The notes beneath the pieces are model-generated. The model ran no database searches. It had not been told where the DNA came from and saw only the letters and a program-made list of their open reading frames with translations. From RGVD01 sp040403075 (lineage in GTDB: Bacteria > Bacteroidota > Bacteroidia > UKL13-3): 44,420 bases of DNA. The DNA lies in assembly GCA_040403075.1 (NCBI GenBank), contig JBBALJ010000018.1, forward strand, positions 1-44,420, written 5' to 3'. Positions 1 through 8,464 of this stretch are shown one piece after another. Position 1 is the stretch's first letter; every line of letters begins with the position of its first letter. The position numbers and the translations under genes were made by a program.

Positions 1-147
1 AAAACTACCTGTTATGCTCATTTCCTCGCGCGAAAGTATGCGGGTGCGGGCTAATTGTTTGCCATCGTGGCAAACTGTGCTTGTTTTTGCGGCTAATCCT
101 TTTATTAAAGTAAGCAGCAGTAATACTAATTGCAATTTTGTTTTCAT
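1..147 (-). CDS. Secreted protein, N-terminal fragment cut by the window edge
   Basis: Only the first 49 codons are inside the window. The start ATG is at 147-145 and the frame stays open to base 1. The protein begins MKTKLQLVLLLLTLIKGLAA, a clear signal peptide with a lysine-containing n-region and a leucine-rich core. Export to the periplasm or beyond is therefore likely. The visible mature part has no motif I recognise. It starts 4 bases after the stop of the gene upstream on the same strand, so the two are probably co-transcribed. Confidence 0.6.
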   Translation of the reverse strand, partial: MKTKLQLVLLLLTLIKGLAAKTSTVCHDGKQLARTRILSREEMSITGSF

Positions 148-151
148 GGTT

Positions 152-781
152 TTATTGGTTTATGTGGTATTTAATTAACTCCCATTTGTTGCTTTTTTTA
201 TCTATGAATTTTATCAAGCCTACATTTTTCCCATAAAGCCTATAATTAAAATCATCAAACATTATTTTGTCAGATTTTATCTCAATCAGGTTTTTATATA
301 CAGCTTGTTGTGTTATAGTGCTGTCAATTAATTTAATATTGTAGGGTCTGACATCGTTTAATAAAACTATGCTGTCAGATACAAATAATAATTCAAAGTC
401 ACTAAGCTGTCCGTTATCATAGCGATGTCTTTCAACAATAGCTGTTCTGTCACTGCTTACATCCATATCAGTATTTAATCTTAGTCTATTGGTATCATTT
501 CCTACACTTAACCTAACTAATTCATAGCATTTATTTTTATTGTCATCGTCACCTGGCTGTCGAATATCGTTGCGGCTGCTTGTAACATAAAGGCTATCGT
601 ATCGGTTTATTGCTTCATTATAATAAACCCACCACGAACCCTGTTTAAAATAGAAATAGCTTTTAGCATTGCTTGATAAATGCAGAGTATTATTACCATC
701 ACATGTGATATCCTGACCGCTTGTTTTACATTGCCACGAAACCATGTTAAATAGTAGTAATTGAAATAATAGCTTTTTCAT
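152..781 (-). CDS. Exported protein of unknown function (209 aa)
   Basis: The protein starts with a short signal sequence (MKKLLFQLLLF, then NMVSWQC). Cys18 could be a lipidation site, but SWQC is a poor lipobox, so a soluble periplasmic protein is as likely. The rest is rich in Asp, Asn and Tyr and in short alternating stretches that suggest beta structure. I recognise no family. The composition is AT-rich, and the next gene (ending at the window edge) begins 4 bases downstream, which suggests a two-gene unit of small exported proteins. ATG at 781-779 is the only sensible start because it precedes the signal peptide directly. Confidence 0.6.
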   Translation of the reverse strand: MKKLLFQLLLFNMVSWQCKTSGQDITCDGNNTLHLSSNAKSYFYFKQGSWWVYYNEAINRYDSLYVTSSRNDIRQPGDDDNKNKCYELVRLSVGNDTNRLRLNTDMDVSSDRTAIVERHRYDNGQLSDFELLFVSDSIVLLNDVRPYNIKLIDSTITQQAVYKNLIEIKSDKIMFDDFNYRLYGKNVGLIKFIDKKSNKWELIKYHINQ

Positions 782-839
782 AATAATTGTTATAATTTTA
801 TTTAGTTTTCAAATGTTAATTAAAAAAAGTTTCTATCAT

Positions 840-883
840 ATCCCCAATAGTAGTGAATTTTAAAAATCACTACTATTGGGGAT
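840..883. repeat. 44-base near-perfect palindrome
   Basis: The arms 840-856 and 867-883 are exact 17-base inverted repeats (ATCCCCAATAGTAGTGA and its complement). The ten central bases continue the symmetry apart from one mismatch pair (857/866). It lies 59 bases upstream of the start of the 152-781 gene. No T-run follows on either strand, so a simple terminator is unlikely. A cruciform, a protein-binding site or a small repeat element are all possible. Confidence 0.7.
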
Positions 884-921
884 GTTTATGCAAATGTTGT
901 TTGTTTTATTGGTATTATCAC

Positions 922-1070
922 TCACCTAAATAGGTGAAAATGCGCTCACCTATTTAGGTGAGTTTTTCACCTGTTTAGGTGAAAACGGCATCGTGTTAAT
1001 TTTAAACTCATTGGTTTGTTGTTATATAATCAGTTGTTTATGTTTTAGTTTGTCTCACCTCTTTAGGTGA
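922..1070. repeat. Cluster of four 16-base palindromes TCACCT-NWWW-AGGTGA
   Basis: The copies are at 922-937 (core AAAT), 946-961 (ATTT), 967-982 (GTTT) and 1055-1070 (CTTT). Each has the arms TCACCT and AGGTGA around a four-base core, and the first copy is in the reverse orientation of the others. Start-to-start spacings are 24, 21 and 88 bases. The rest of the 782-1263 gene-free stretch holds a 44-base palindrome (840-883) and the thiL terminator. Repeated perfect palindromes at two-helical-turn spacing suggest an operator array for a dimeric regulator. No regulator gene is adjacent. Confidence 0.65.
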
Positions 1071-1197
1071 ATAAAAAATAAGACATACAATGTTGGGTGA
1101 TTATTTTTTTAAATCCTATACCAAGTTCTTGGTATTTTTTATCAAAATTCAAAAAATGACAATAGAGGGTTTTGGGGAAGGTGAGAGCATAAAAATA

Positions 1198-1220
1198 GGC
1201 TGCCCTAAAATAGGGCAGCC
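1198..1220 (-). terminator. Rho-independent terminator after thiL
   Basis: Exact 10-base arms GGCTGCCCTA (1198-1207) and TAGGGCAGCC (1211-1220) enclose a three-base loop. On the minus strand the hairpin is followed by TATTTTTATG. It lies 44 bases beyond the thiL stop codon. The plus-strand side is also T-rich, so it may work in both directions. Confidence 0.75.
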
Positions 1221-1263
1221 TTTCTGTTTTATGAATGTTATTGCTGTATTCGTTGGCTTTTTC

Positions 1264-1950
1264 TTAAAAAGCTTTCCAACCCTGGGCTTTTAATTCATGT
1301 TTATTGTTTGACTTTGTTATTAGGCTTATTCCTTCTGATTTGTTTACACAATGCCCAATAATGCTGATATCTACATTGTTTTTCACTTTATCATAATCTG
1401 CTTGGGAAATGGTAAATAACAATTCGTAATCCTCGCCACCATTCAATGCACACATAGTTGGGTCTAATTCCATTTCGCGAGCCATATTGTATGTGGTGGT
1501 ATCAATTGGAATTTTTTCTTCATAAACCACTATTCCTACATCNNNNNNNNNNNNNNNNNNNNNNNNNNNNNNNNNNNNNNNNNNNNNNNNNNNNNNNNNN
1601 NNNNNNNNNNNNNNNNNNNNNNNNNNNNNNNNNNNNNNNNNNATTCCCAATGAAACAGTGGCATGAGTGGGTTTTCCGTTCATGGCATATATGTCGCTCA
1701 CATTAGCAGTTATGGCTTTAAATCCCAAGTGTTTAAGCGGCATATAACTTAAATCGAAGTGCACTCCTTCCAAAAGCAAATCAGTGCTCACTAGCATACA
1801 TTTACCATTTTCAGTTTTAATTACGGCCGCATCATCTCCAATTCCTTTTATGGTTGAGGCTTGTGAGGGTGTTAAACCTGCTGTAATCAAATCAATTAAA
1901 CCAAATTCGCCAACCGATTCAATGGAGGTAGTATTTTTATCTTCAAGCAT
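1264..1950 (-). CDS. thiL: Thiamine-monophosphate kinase, interrupted by an assembly gap
   Basis: ThiL phosphorylates thiamine monophosphate to thiamine diphosphate with ATP, the last step of cofactor synthesis in the cytoplasm. The N-terminal part shows the family motifs GIGDDAAVI (36-44), STDLLLEGVHF (55-65) and NVSDIYAMNGKP. After the gap, NGGEDYELLFT is the typical C-terminal ThiL motif. The N run at 1543-1642 replaces the middle. The visible parts add up to about 194 residues, whereas the family has about 325-345, so I estimate that 130-150 residues (400-450 bases) are missing and the N count is only a placeholder. The gene is divergent from the SurA-type gene and has its own promoter at 1972-1979 and terminator at 1198-1220. 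Confidence 0.9.
   Translation of the reverse strand: MLEDKNTTSIESVGEFGLIDLITAGLTPSQASTIKGIGDDAAVIKTENGKCMLVSTDLLLEGVHFDLSYMPLKHLGFKAITANVSDIYAMNGKPTHATVSLGXXXXXXXXXXXXXXXXXXXXXXXXXXXXXXXXXXDVGIVVYEEKIPIDTTTYNMAREMELDPTMCALNGGEDYELLFTISQADYDKVKNNVDISIIGHCVNKSEGISLITKSNNKHELKAQGWKAF
1543..1642. other. Assembly gap (100 N) inside thiL
   Basis: Exactly 100 N. The flanking sequences do not overlap each other, and both encode ThiL in the same orientation, so real sequence is missing here. By comparison with the usual ThiL length the true gap is probably about 400-450 bases. Confidence 0.95.
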
Positions 1951-1971
1951 GAATTGTAAATATTAAGGCCG

Positions 1972-1979
1972 CAAATATA
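1972..1979 (-). promoter_or_regulatory. -7 box of the thiL promoter
   Basis: The minus strand reads TATATTTG, a perfect match to the Bacteroidota -7 consensus TAnnTTTG, 22 bases before the thiL ATG. I see no clear TTG at -33. Confidence 0.55.
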
Positions 1980-2000
1980 ATTTAAATTAAGTATGGCTAA

Positions 2001-2031
2001 TTTGCTTCACATTGCTATTTTCATATTTTTG
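2001..2031 (+). promoter_or_regulatory. Promoter of the first SurA-type gene
   Basis: TTTG (2001-2004), 19 bases, then TATTTTTG (2024-2031): a full match to the Bacteroidota -33/-7 promoter. Transcription would start near 2036, so the upstream in-frame start at 2012 is not usable and ATG 2063 is the real start. Confidence 0.75.
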
Positions 2032-2062
2032 CAATCCTTTAAAAAACATACTAATCCGCAAA

Positions 2063-4221
2063 ATGAAAAAAATAGTATTTGTAATTGCAGCATTCAATGT
2101 AATCATGGCGAGCAATGCTTTTGCTCAAAAAGCTAAACTAAACGCGGCTAAGGCTAAGCCAGCAGCCTTAGTTGCAACAGTAAAGCCCAATCCTTTGGTA
2201 TTTAGTTTTGCTAACGAATCGGTACTTAAAAATGAATTTGAGCGTTTGTTGAACAAAAACAGAAAAGACAAAGCAACCCCAACCGAAAAGGAAGTTCGCG
2301 AGTATTTAGATTTGTACATCAATTTTAAATTAAAGGTTAAAGAAGCTTTAGCCCTTCAATTGGACACCAACCCTACATTTGTATCTGAGTTGGCAGGTTA
2401 CCGCAAACAATTATCAACCCCATATTTAACTGACAAGAAAGTTACGGACGACTTAATCAACGAAGCGTATGAAAGAATGAAGCAAGAAGTAAATGCGAGC
2501 CATATCTTGATCATGTGTAACGAAAATGCCTCTCCTGCTGATACTTTGGCGGCTTTCAACAAATTGGCTGATTTAAAAAGACGGTATGCCAAAGGTGAAA
2601 ACTTCGATAGCTTAGCTTCAAAATATTCTGAAGATCCATCTGCTAAGAAAAACTATGGCTCACTTGGTTGGTTTGGTGCTTTCAATATGGTTTATCCATT
2701 CGAAACCCAAGCTTACAAAACTGCAAAGGGTGATGTTTCATCTCCTTTTCGTACCCAATTTGGATACCATATCTTGAAAGTAAACGATAGACGTGCTGCC
2801 AGAGGAGATGTTAAAGTGGCTCATATCATGGTAAGAGTTAGTCCTCAACCGTCAGAAACAGAATGGAACGATGCTAAATCCAAAGCAGACTCTATCCACC
2901 AAAAACTTATGTCAGGCGAAACCTTTGAGGCCATGGTTGAAAAATACTCNNNNNNNNNNNNNNNNNNNNNNNNNNNNNNNNNNNNNNNNNNNNNNNNNNN
3001 NNNNNNNNNNNNNNNNNNNNNNNNNNNNNNNNNNNNNNNNNNNNNNNNNTCCACCAAAAACTTATGTCAGGCGAAACCTTTGAGGCCATGGTTGAAAAAT
3101 ACTCACAAGATGAAGGAAGTAAACCAAACAAAGGTGTAATGAATTGGATGGCAAGCCTAAGTGGTTACCCTGAAAACTTTAAAGATGTAAGTTTTGCTTT
3201 AAAAGAAAACGAAATCTCAAAGCCATTTAAAACTGACTATGGATATCACATTGTGAAATTGGTAGAACGCAGACCTCTTGCTGATTTTAAGGAAATGCAA
3301 GATGTTATTAAATCAAAAATCACCAAAGATAGTCGCTCGCAAAGTTCCAAAGTGGCTGTAGTTAACAGGATTAAAAGAGAAAACAACTACAAAGAAATTT
3401 TAGTTAATGTAAAAGAATTTGCCAACGGCTTAGATTCATCATTTATTAAAGGAAATTGGACTTATGATGAGAATAAAATGGGCACTAAACCTGTTTTAAC
3501 CATTGGTGATAAAACCTTTACGCAAAAAGATTTTGCTGCTTATGTGAAAGCCAATCAAACACCAATTGAAAAAGGTTCAACGCAGGTAATCGTTCAAAAT
3601 ATGTTTAAGTCATGGTCAGACGATAAGTGCATGGCTTATGAGGAAAGCATGTTAGAAAACAAATACGAAGACTTTAACAATGTTTACAAAGAATACCATG
3701 ATGGTATTTTGTTATTCGATTTAACCGACAAAAAAGTGTGGAGCAAAGCGGTGTCTGATACTTCCGGTTTGGAGAAGTTTTATGAAAGCAACAAAGGCAA
3801 ATACATGTGGAAAGAGCGTGTTCATTACCAAACTTTCACTTGCTTAAATGTTAGCGCTAAAGCAGATGCTATTAAAATGTTACAAAAAGGAAAATCAACA
3901 GATGAAATTCAAGCTAAGCTTAACAAAAAAGTAGCGGGAACAGTTAGCTTCAGAGATACCAAATCTGAAAAAACAGATGCAACTGCTGAGAAACTTTGGG
4001 ATAAAAAAGGTTTAGCGGATATTCCTAAAGAAGGCGAGAACGACAAATTCTATTGGGTAATAGGCAACCTTTCTGCTGAAAGCAAAACTTTGAAAGAAGC
4101 TAAAGGAATTGCTACCTCTGACTATCAAAACTACTTAGAAAAAGAATGGATTAAAGAGTTAAGAGCTAAATACCCTGTTCAAGTAAACGAAGAAACCATT
4201 CGCAGTTTATACACTAACTAA
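2063..4221 (+). CDS. SurA/PpiC-type periplasmic peptidyl-prolyl isomerase, with a false assembly gap
   Basis: This is a parvulin-type isomerase that probably helps outer-membrane proteins fold in the periplasm. It has a signal peptide (1-21, ending NAFA before Gln) and an N-terminal helical region. Two parvulin domains follow, at about 143-245 (VNASHILIM to FGYHILKVNDR) and 250-350 (VKVAHIMVRV to YGYHIVKLVER). A long C-terminal part has no motif I know. The sequence holds 100 N at 2950-3049, but bases 2895-2949 and 3050-3104 are identical. Removing the N and one 55-base copy (155 bases) restores a single frame of 667 residues. The apparent frame break is therefore an assembly artefact, not a mutation. 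ATG 2063 is chosen because the promoter ends at 2031 and the signal peptide starts there. Confidence 0.85.
2895..3104. other. False scaffold gap flanked by the same 55 bases
   Basis: Bases 2895-2949 and 3050-3104 are identical, with the N run 2950-3049 between them. This is what results when two overlapping contig ends are scaffolded instead of merged. Collapsing them joins the reading frame exactly (155 bases removed, 667-residue product). Confidence 0.9.
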
Positions 4222-4225
4222 TTAC

Positions 4226-4283
4226 AAAATCCGTCATAGCATTAGGCTTAAATTATAGTCTCTTAATTGCTTTGACGGATTTT
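4226..4283 (+). terminator. Long-loop terminator between the two SurA-type genes
   Basis: Arms AAAATCCGTCA (4226-4236) and TGACGGATTTT (4273-4283) are exact complements around a 36-base loop. The second arm runs into seven T (4280-4286). It starts 4 bases after the stop of the first gene. Confidence 0.65.
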
Positions 4284-4329
4284 TTTATTAAATCTCATTG
4301 TGCTGCCTATATTTACAGCCACTTTAAAA

Positions 4330-5709
4330 ATGATAAACACGCCAAGCATAAACAAATTATTTAACACAATACTGTTTTTTGCACTCATGATTTTGGGTTC
4401 AAAAAGTTTTGCTCAGCCTAAATCAGGTCAGGTAATTGACGAGATAGTGGCTGTAGTGGCTGATAAAATTGTTTTGCATAGTGAAGTGGAGTTTGAATAC
4501 CAGCAATTAAAGCGCGAGTATGGTCCTGTGGGCGATACCATCAAATGCGATATCCTTACAAGAAAGTTAACCGACAACTTGATGTTAGTGAAGGCACAAG
4601 TGGATAGTGTTGAAATTAATGAAGACCGTGTTGATGCTGAATTGGAGGAGAGAATCAGATATTTTGCTAAACAATTTGGTGGTGAAAAAGGCTTAGAAGA
4701 TTTTTATGGGAAAACCATTGCGGAAATAAAATCCCAGAACCGTGAAAAAATCCGCAATACCCAGTTGATTGGTGAGATGCAACGCAAAATCATCAAAGAT
4801 GTTAAGGTTACTCCTACAGATATCAAGAATTACTACAGCCAAATGTCGAGGGACAGTTTGCCCTTATACAGTGCCGAATTAGAAGTTTCCCAGATTATTA
4901 TCGAGCCCAAGGTGTCAAAAGCTTCTAAAGATGCAGCTAAAGAGAAAATTCTTGAGCTTAGGCAACGTGTGATGAATGGTGAAAACTTCAAGACTTTGGC
5001 CCTTATTTATAGTGATGATAAGGTTTCGGCAAAACAAGGAGGGGAGTTGGGCTATTTCTCGAGGGGTATGATGGTGCCCGAGTTTGAGGCTGCTGCTTTC
5101 AAATTAATGCCTGATAGTATTTCGCGTGTAGTCGAAACCAAATATGGATATCACATCATACAGGGCATCAATCGCAAAGGAGATGACATGAATGCCCGAC
5201 ATATTCTTATCATGCCAAAAATATATAAGAATGATGTTGAATTGGCAAAAAACAAAGCGGATAGCATTTTGTATTTAATCAAATTGGATTCCATCTCTTT
5301 TGAAAACGCGGCTAAAAAATTCTCTGATGATGCACCTACAAAAAACAATGGTGGTTTGATAACAGACGTCAATGGTGGTGGAACTAAAATCCCTGTAGAT
5401 GAATTGGACAAAGATATTTACCTTAAAGTTTCAACCCTCAAGCCAGGAGATTATACCGAGCCTGAGATGATTACCATCAGTGTGCCTGAGCCAAAGAAAG
5501 TGTGGCGTATTTTATATTTAAAGTCTGAAACCCGCCCTCACCGCTGCAACCCAAGAGACGATTACCAAAAATTACAAGCAATGGCTTTGGTAAAAAAACA
5601 AAACGATACCATGCAAAAATGGATGGAGAAAAACCGCAACAAGTTTTATGTTTATGTTAGCGATTCATTTAAAGATTGCGATGAATTAAAACCTTGGTTA
5701 AAAAAGTAA
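4330..5709 (+). CDS. surA: SurA-type periplasmic chaperone and peptidyl-prolyl isomerase
   Basis: This 459-residue protein has the SurA layout: signal peptide (1-28, ending KSFA before Gln) and SurA N-terminal domain (about 34-165, starting with DEIVAVVADKIVLHSEVEFE). Two parvulin domains follow, at about 183-285 (YGYHIIQ near its end) and 290-400 (ARHILIMPK), and then a short tail with two cysteines. It probably escorts outer-membrane proteins through the periplasm. The frame is open from 4300, but ATG 4330 directly precedes the signal peptide, and a weak -7-like box (TATATTTA, 4308-4315) overlaps the earlier start. It follows another SurA-type gene with a terminator between them. The two are only distantly similar, so this is an old duplication or two distinct roles. 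Confidence 0.85.
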   Translation: MINTPSINKLFNTILFFALMILGSKSFAQPKSGQVIDEIVAVVADKIVLHSEVEFEYQQLKREYGPVGDTIKCDILTRKLTDNLMLVKAQVDSVEINEDRVDAELEERIRYFAKQFGGEKGLEDFYGKTIAEIKSQNREKIRNTQLIGEMQRKIIKDVKVTPTDIKNYYSQMSRDSLPLYSAELEVSQIIIEPKVSKASKDAAKEKILELRQRVMNGENFKTLALIYSDDKVSAKQGGELGYFSRGMMVPEFEAAAFKLMPDSISRVVETKYGYHIIQGINRKGDDMNARHILIMPKIYKNDVELAKNKADSILYLIKLDSISFENAAKKFSDDAPTKNNGGLITDVNGGGTKIPVDELDKDIYLKVSTLKPGDYTEPEMITISVPEPKKVWRILYLKSETRPHRCNPRDDYQKLQAMALVKKQNDTMQKWMEKNRNKFYVYVSDSFKDCDELKPWLKK

Positions 5710-5742
5710 GAATCAAGCCTACCCCTTATTCATAATAAATTC

Positions 5743-5750
5743 TATCTTTG
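5743..5750 (+). promoter_or_regulatory. -7 box of the prfA promoter
   Basis: TATCTTTG matches TAnnTTTG exactly and lies 20 bases before the prfA ATG. No clear TTG sits at -33. Confidence 0.6.
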
Positions 5751-5769
5751 CGCCTCAAAAAACAGAGCA

Positions 5770-6843
5770 ATGTTAGATAAATTAGAGGCTATATACCAAC
5801 GATCAAAACAAGTAGAAGACATGCTTTCACAGCCCGATATATTGGCTGATATGAAGCGTTATACCCAAATGAATCGTGAATACAAGAGTTTACAGCCCTT
5901 GGTCAATAAATATTTTGAATACAAAAATCTTATAGGAAATATAGAGAATGCTAAGGAAATCCTTAAAAACGAAAAGGATGCCGATTTACGCGATATGGCT
6001 AAAATGGAATTGGATGAATTGGATCCACTAGTGGCTCCTATGGAAGAAGAAGTAAGAATTTTACTAATTCCAAAAGACCCTGAAGATGATAAGAATGCTG
6101 TGGTTGAGATTAGAGGTGGTACTGGTGGAGACGAGGCAAGTTTGTTTGCTGGTGAGCTTTTCCGTATGTATGAAAGATATTGTGACAAGCGTGGTTGGAA
6201 GACAGAGGTTATTGATTTTACTGAAGGTACGGTAGGTGGATTTAAAGAGATAGTGATGGAGGTTTCTGGTGATGGCGTGTATGGTGTTTTGAAATACGAA
6301 AGCGGTGTGCATCGTGTGCAGCGTGTACCTGATACTGAAGCTCAAGGTAGGGTTCATACTTCTGCTGCCTCAGTTGTGGTTTTGCCAGAGGCTGAAGAGG
6401 TAGATGTAGAAATTAATCCTGCAGATATTGAAATGCAAACTGCCCGAAGCGGTGGTGCCGGTGGACAGAATGTAAATAAGGTGGAGAGTAAGGTAATGCT
6501 AACGCATAAGCCAACGGGCATTGTAGTTGTTTGTCAGGTAGAAAGAAATCAATTAGGTAATCGTAACCGTGCTATGCAAATGTTGCGTACCAAGCTATAT
6601 GAAATCGAATTGCAAAAACATAATGATGGCATTGCAAATAAGCGTAAAACCATGGTGTCTACTGGCGATAGGTCTGCTAAGATTAGAACCTATAATTACC
6701 CTCAAGCTAGGGTAACTGATCATCGTATTGGTTTAACTAAATACAATTTGCCTGATGTGATAGCTGGAGATATCCAAGAATTTATAGATAAACTTCAAAT
6801 AGCTGAGAATTCAGAGAAGTTGAAAGAAGGTCAAATGAACTAA
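5770..6843 (+). CDS. prfA: Peptide chain release factor 1
   Basis: RF1 recognises UAA and UAG in the ribosomal A site and triggers release of the finished protein. The GGQ hydrolysis motif is at 231-233 inside SGGAGGQNVNKVES. Downstream, STGDRSAKIRTYNYPQARVT is the conserved RF signature. Length (357 aa) is normal. By alignment to E. coli RF1 (RVPATESQGR), the stop-codon-reading PxT tripeptide is Pro187-Asp188-Thr189 here, so it reads PDT where E. coli has PAT. The outer residues Pro and Thr are kept. The gene has its own -7 box and is followed by the PAS-domain gene. Confidence 0.97.
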   Translation: MLDKLEAIYQRSKQVEDMLSQPDILADMKRYTQMNREYKSLQPLVNKYFEYKNLIGNIENAKEILKNEKDADLRDMAKMELDELDPLVAPMEEEVRILLIPKDPEDDKNAVVEIRGGTGGDEASLFAGELFRMYERYCDKRGWKTEVIDFTEGTVGGFKEIVMEVSGDGVYGVLKYESGVHRVQRVPDTEAQGRVHTSAASVVVLPEAEEVDVEINPADIEMQTARSGGAGGQNVNKVESKVMLTHKPTGIVVVCQVERNQLGNRNRAMQMLRTKLYEIELQKHNDGIANKRKTMVSTGDRSAKIRTYNYPQARVTDHRIGLTKYNLPDVIAGDIQEFIDKLQIAENSEKLKEGQMN

Positions 6844-6912
6844 TGTTTACCTTATTAATAGGGCAATGACCTAAAATTATTTAAAATGGTGTAAAAACTA
6901 TTTTAATTGCTA

Positions 6913-6920
6913 TATATTTG
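6913..6920 (+). promoter_or_regulatory. -7 box directly before the PAS gene start
   Basis: TATATTTG matches TAnnTTTG exactly. Its last base is only 6 bases before the ATG at 6926, so the transcript would have almost no leader. Confidence 0.55.
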
Positions 6921-6925
6921 TCCCG

Positions 6926-8452
6926 ATGGACAAATCTCAAAATATTCATGATTTTGTAAATACAGCATTTTTTGTATCTGTTTTACGATCATTGATTCTT
7001 GTTGAGGTATTGGTTTTTTTATATATCGGTATACAATCCTCGTTCTCACTTTTGTATTGCATGCAGGCCCTTTCTGTTATAGTTCTGCATTTTACCACCT
7101 TTCATTCTTCAAAGTATTTTTCAATTAATTTTTTTCCATATGGCATAGTTTTATCACTTGCTTTAATGCTTTTGTATAATTCTTATAGTCCACTATCCAT
7201 ATCCTTTGTTGGATTTTCAGTTTCTTTGGTTTTTTATTCCATTTTCTTAATCAGGCCTAATTGGCTTCAGTATCTATATGTTTCAATAATTATTCTTTCT
7301 GCTTTTACTAGCGAAGTAAATAAAGGCACCGATTTTGAAATAGCCTTGATGGTTCTTATACCTTCAATTGGTTTTACCAGTCTTTTTTATACAGCGATAA
7401 TTCACTTACAGAAAACTCATTTTCAATTGTCTACTAATTACCATGAGCTATGTAAGGCAAAGTCTGAACTTCGATTATTAATTGAAAACACGAATGCTAA
7501 TATTTGGAGTGTCGACAAAAATTATAGGTATATTAAAGGAAACTCTAAGTTTGAGAATTATCTATTCATATTGTACAACAAAACCATATTATTTAATCAA
7601 AATATTCTTGATTATACTGAGGACAATGAAGACAAATTATTTTGGAAACATGTTTATGATAGGGGGCTCAAAGGTGAGATTTTTACTTTAGAAGTAACGA
7701 AGACTATCAGTAATGATGTTTTTACGTTCGAAATAAACGTGAATCCTATGTATGATAATACGAATAAAGTGTATGGTGTTACATTATTAAGTAAGAATAT
7801 TACAAAGAAGAAGCTCTTCGAGAAACAAAGAATTGATAATCAAAAGTTCTTAGATGTTGTTTTAAATGAAATGCCTATTGGCTTTGAACTATTTAACAGT
7901 GAAGGTTTTTTGATTAGGATGAATGACAAACAAATGAAGAATTTGGTTATTTCAAAGCCTCAGAATTATATTAATAATTATAATATTTTGACTGATTCTT
8001 TCAGTTTATCAAGTGGCCAGTATGACTACTATAAAAAGGCTTATGATACAGGTGAGGTTGTTAATTATGAGATTACAATAGATTTTGATTTGCCAGACAA
8101 TCCATTTCCAAATAAAAAATCTGTATCTGTTTTTGAAGTAAATTTATTTTCTATAAAGAATGAAAATGGCAGCATTAAGGGTCTTGTAGCGCTGACTTCA
8201 GACATATCCTTAAGGAAGCGTAATGAACAATTGCTTATTGAGCAAAATAAACGTTTTGAAGAGTATAGTTTTACTTTGTCGCACGTTATTCGCAAGCCCA
8301 TTGCAAACTTAATATCGCTGACAAGTTTGCTAAACGAATATGCTGATTTAGAAGCTGAAGATCAAGGCGTTTTGAATTATGTGCATGATTCAGTGCAAGA
8401 GCTTGATGGTATCATAAGAAATTTGAATTCAAAGCTTAATAATAATTTTTAA
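6926..8452 (+). CDS. Membrane PAS-domain sensor with His-box helices but no ATPase domain
   Basis: The protein (508 aa) begins with about 150 hydrophobic residues forming five or six membrane segments. Two PAS-like domains follow, at about 178-295 (LRLLIENTNANIWSVDKNYR) and 305-425 (FLDVVLNEMPIGFELFNSEG). The last 60 residues look like a histidine-kinase dimerisation helix pair with the H-box FTLSHVIRKPIANL and His453. There the protein stops: no N, G1 or G2 box of a HATPase domain is present, and the stop TAA (8450-8452) leads straight into the receiver gene. It could be phosphorylated by another kinase, or act as a docking or signalling scaffold for the coupled receiver. The low GC compared with prfA suggests accessory origin. 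Confidence 0.8.
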   Translation: MDKSQNIHDFVNTAFFVSVLRSLILVEVLVFLYIGIQSSFSLLYCMQALSVIVLHFTTFHSSKYFSINFFPYGIVLSLALMLLYNSYSPLSISFVGFSVSLVFYSIFLIRPNWLQYLYVSIIILSAFTSEVNKGTDFEIALMVLIPSIGFTSLFYTAIIHLQKTHFQLSTNYHELCKAKSELRLLIENTNANIWSVDKNYRYIKGNSKFENYLFILYNKTILFNQNILDYTEDNEDKLFWKHVYDRGLKGEIFTLEVTKTISNDVFTFEINVNPMYDNTNKVYGVTLLSKNITKKKLFEKQRIDNQKFLDVVLNEMPIGFELFNSEGFLIRMNDKQMKNLVISKPQNYINNYNILTDSFSLSSGQYDYYKKAYDTGEVVNYEITIDFDLPDNPFPNKKSVSVFEVNLFSIKNENGSIKGLVALTSDISLRKRNEQLLIEQNKRFEEYSFTLSHVIRKPIANLISLTSLLNEYADLEAEDQGVLNYVHDSVQELDGIIRNLNSKLNNNF

Positions 8453-8464
8453 TTGACAAGTGAT

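Noticed and set aside
922..1070. CRISPR repeats
   Set aside because: The palindromes are only 16 bases long with 5- to 8-base gaps, far too short for spacers.
1090..1293. Open frame of 67 codons on the plus strand
   Set aside because: It runs through the thiL terminator and into the thiL coding region; it has no promoter, no domain and an odd composition.
2063..4221. Frameshifted or split SurA-type pseudogene
   Set aside because: The break coincides with 100 N between two identical 55-base ends; merging restores the frame exactly.
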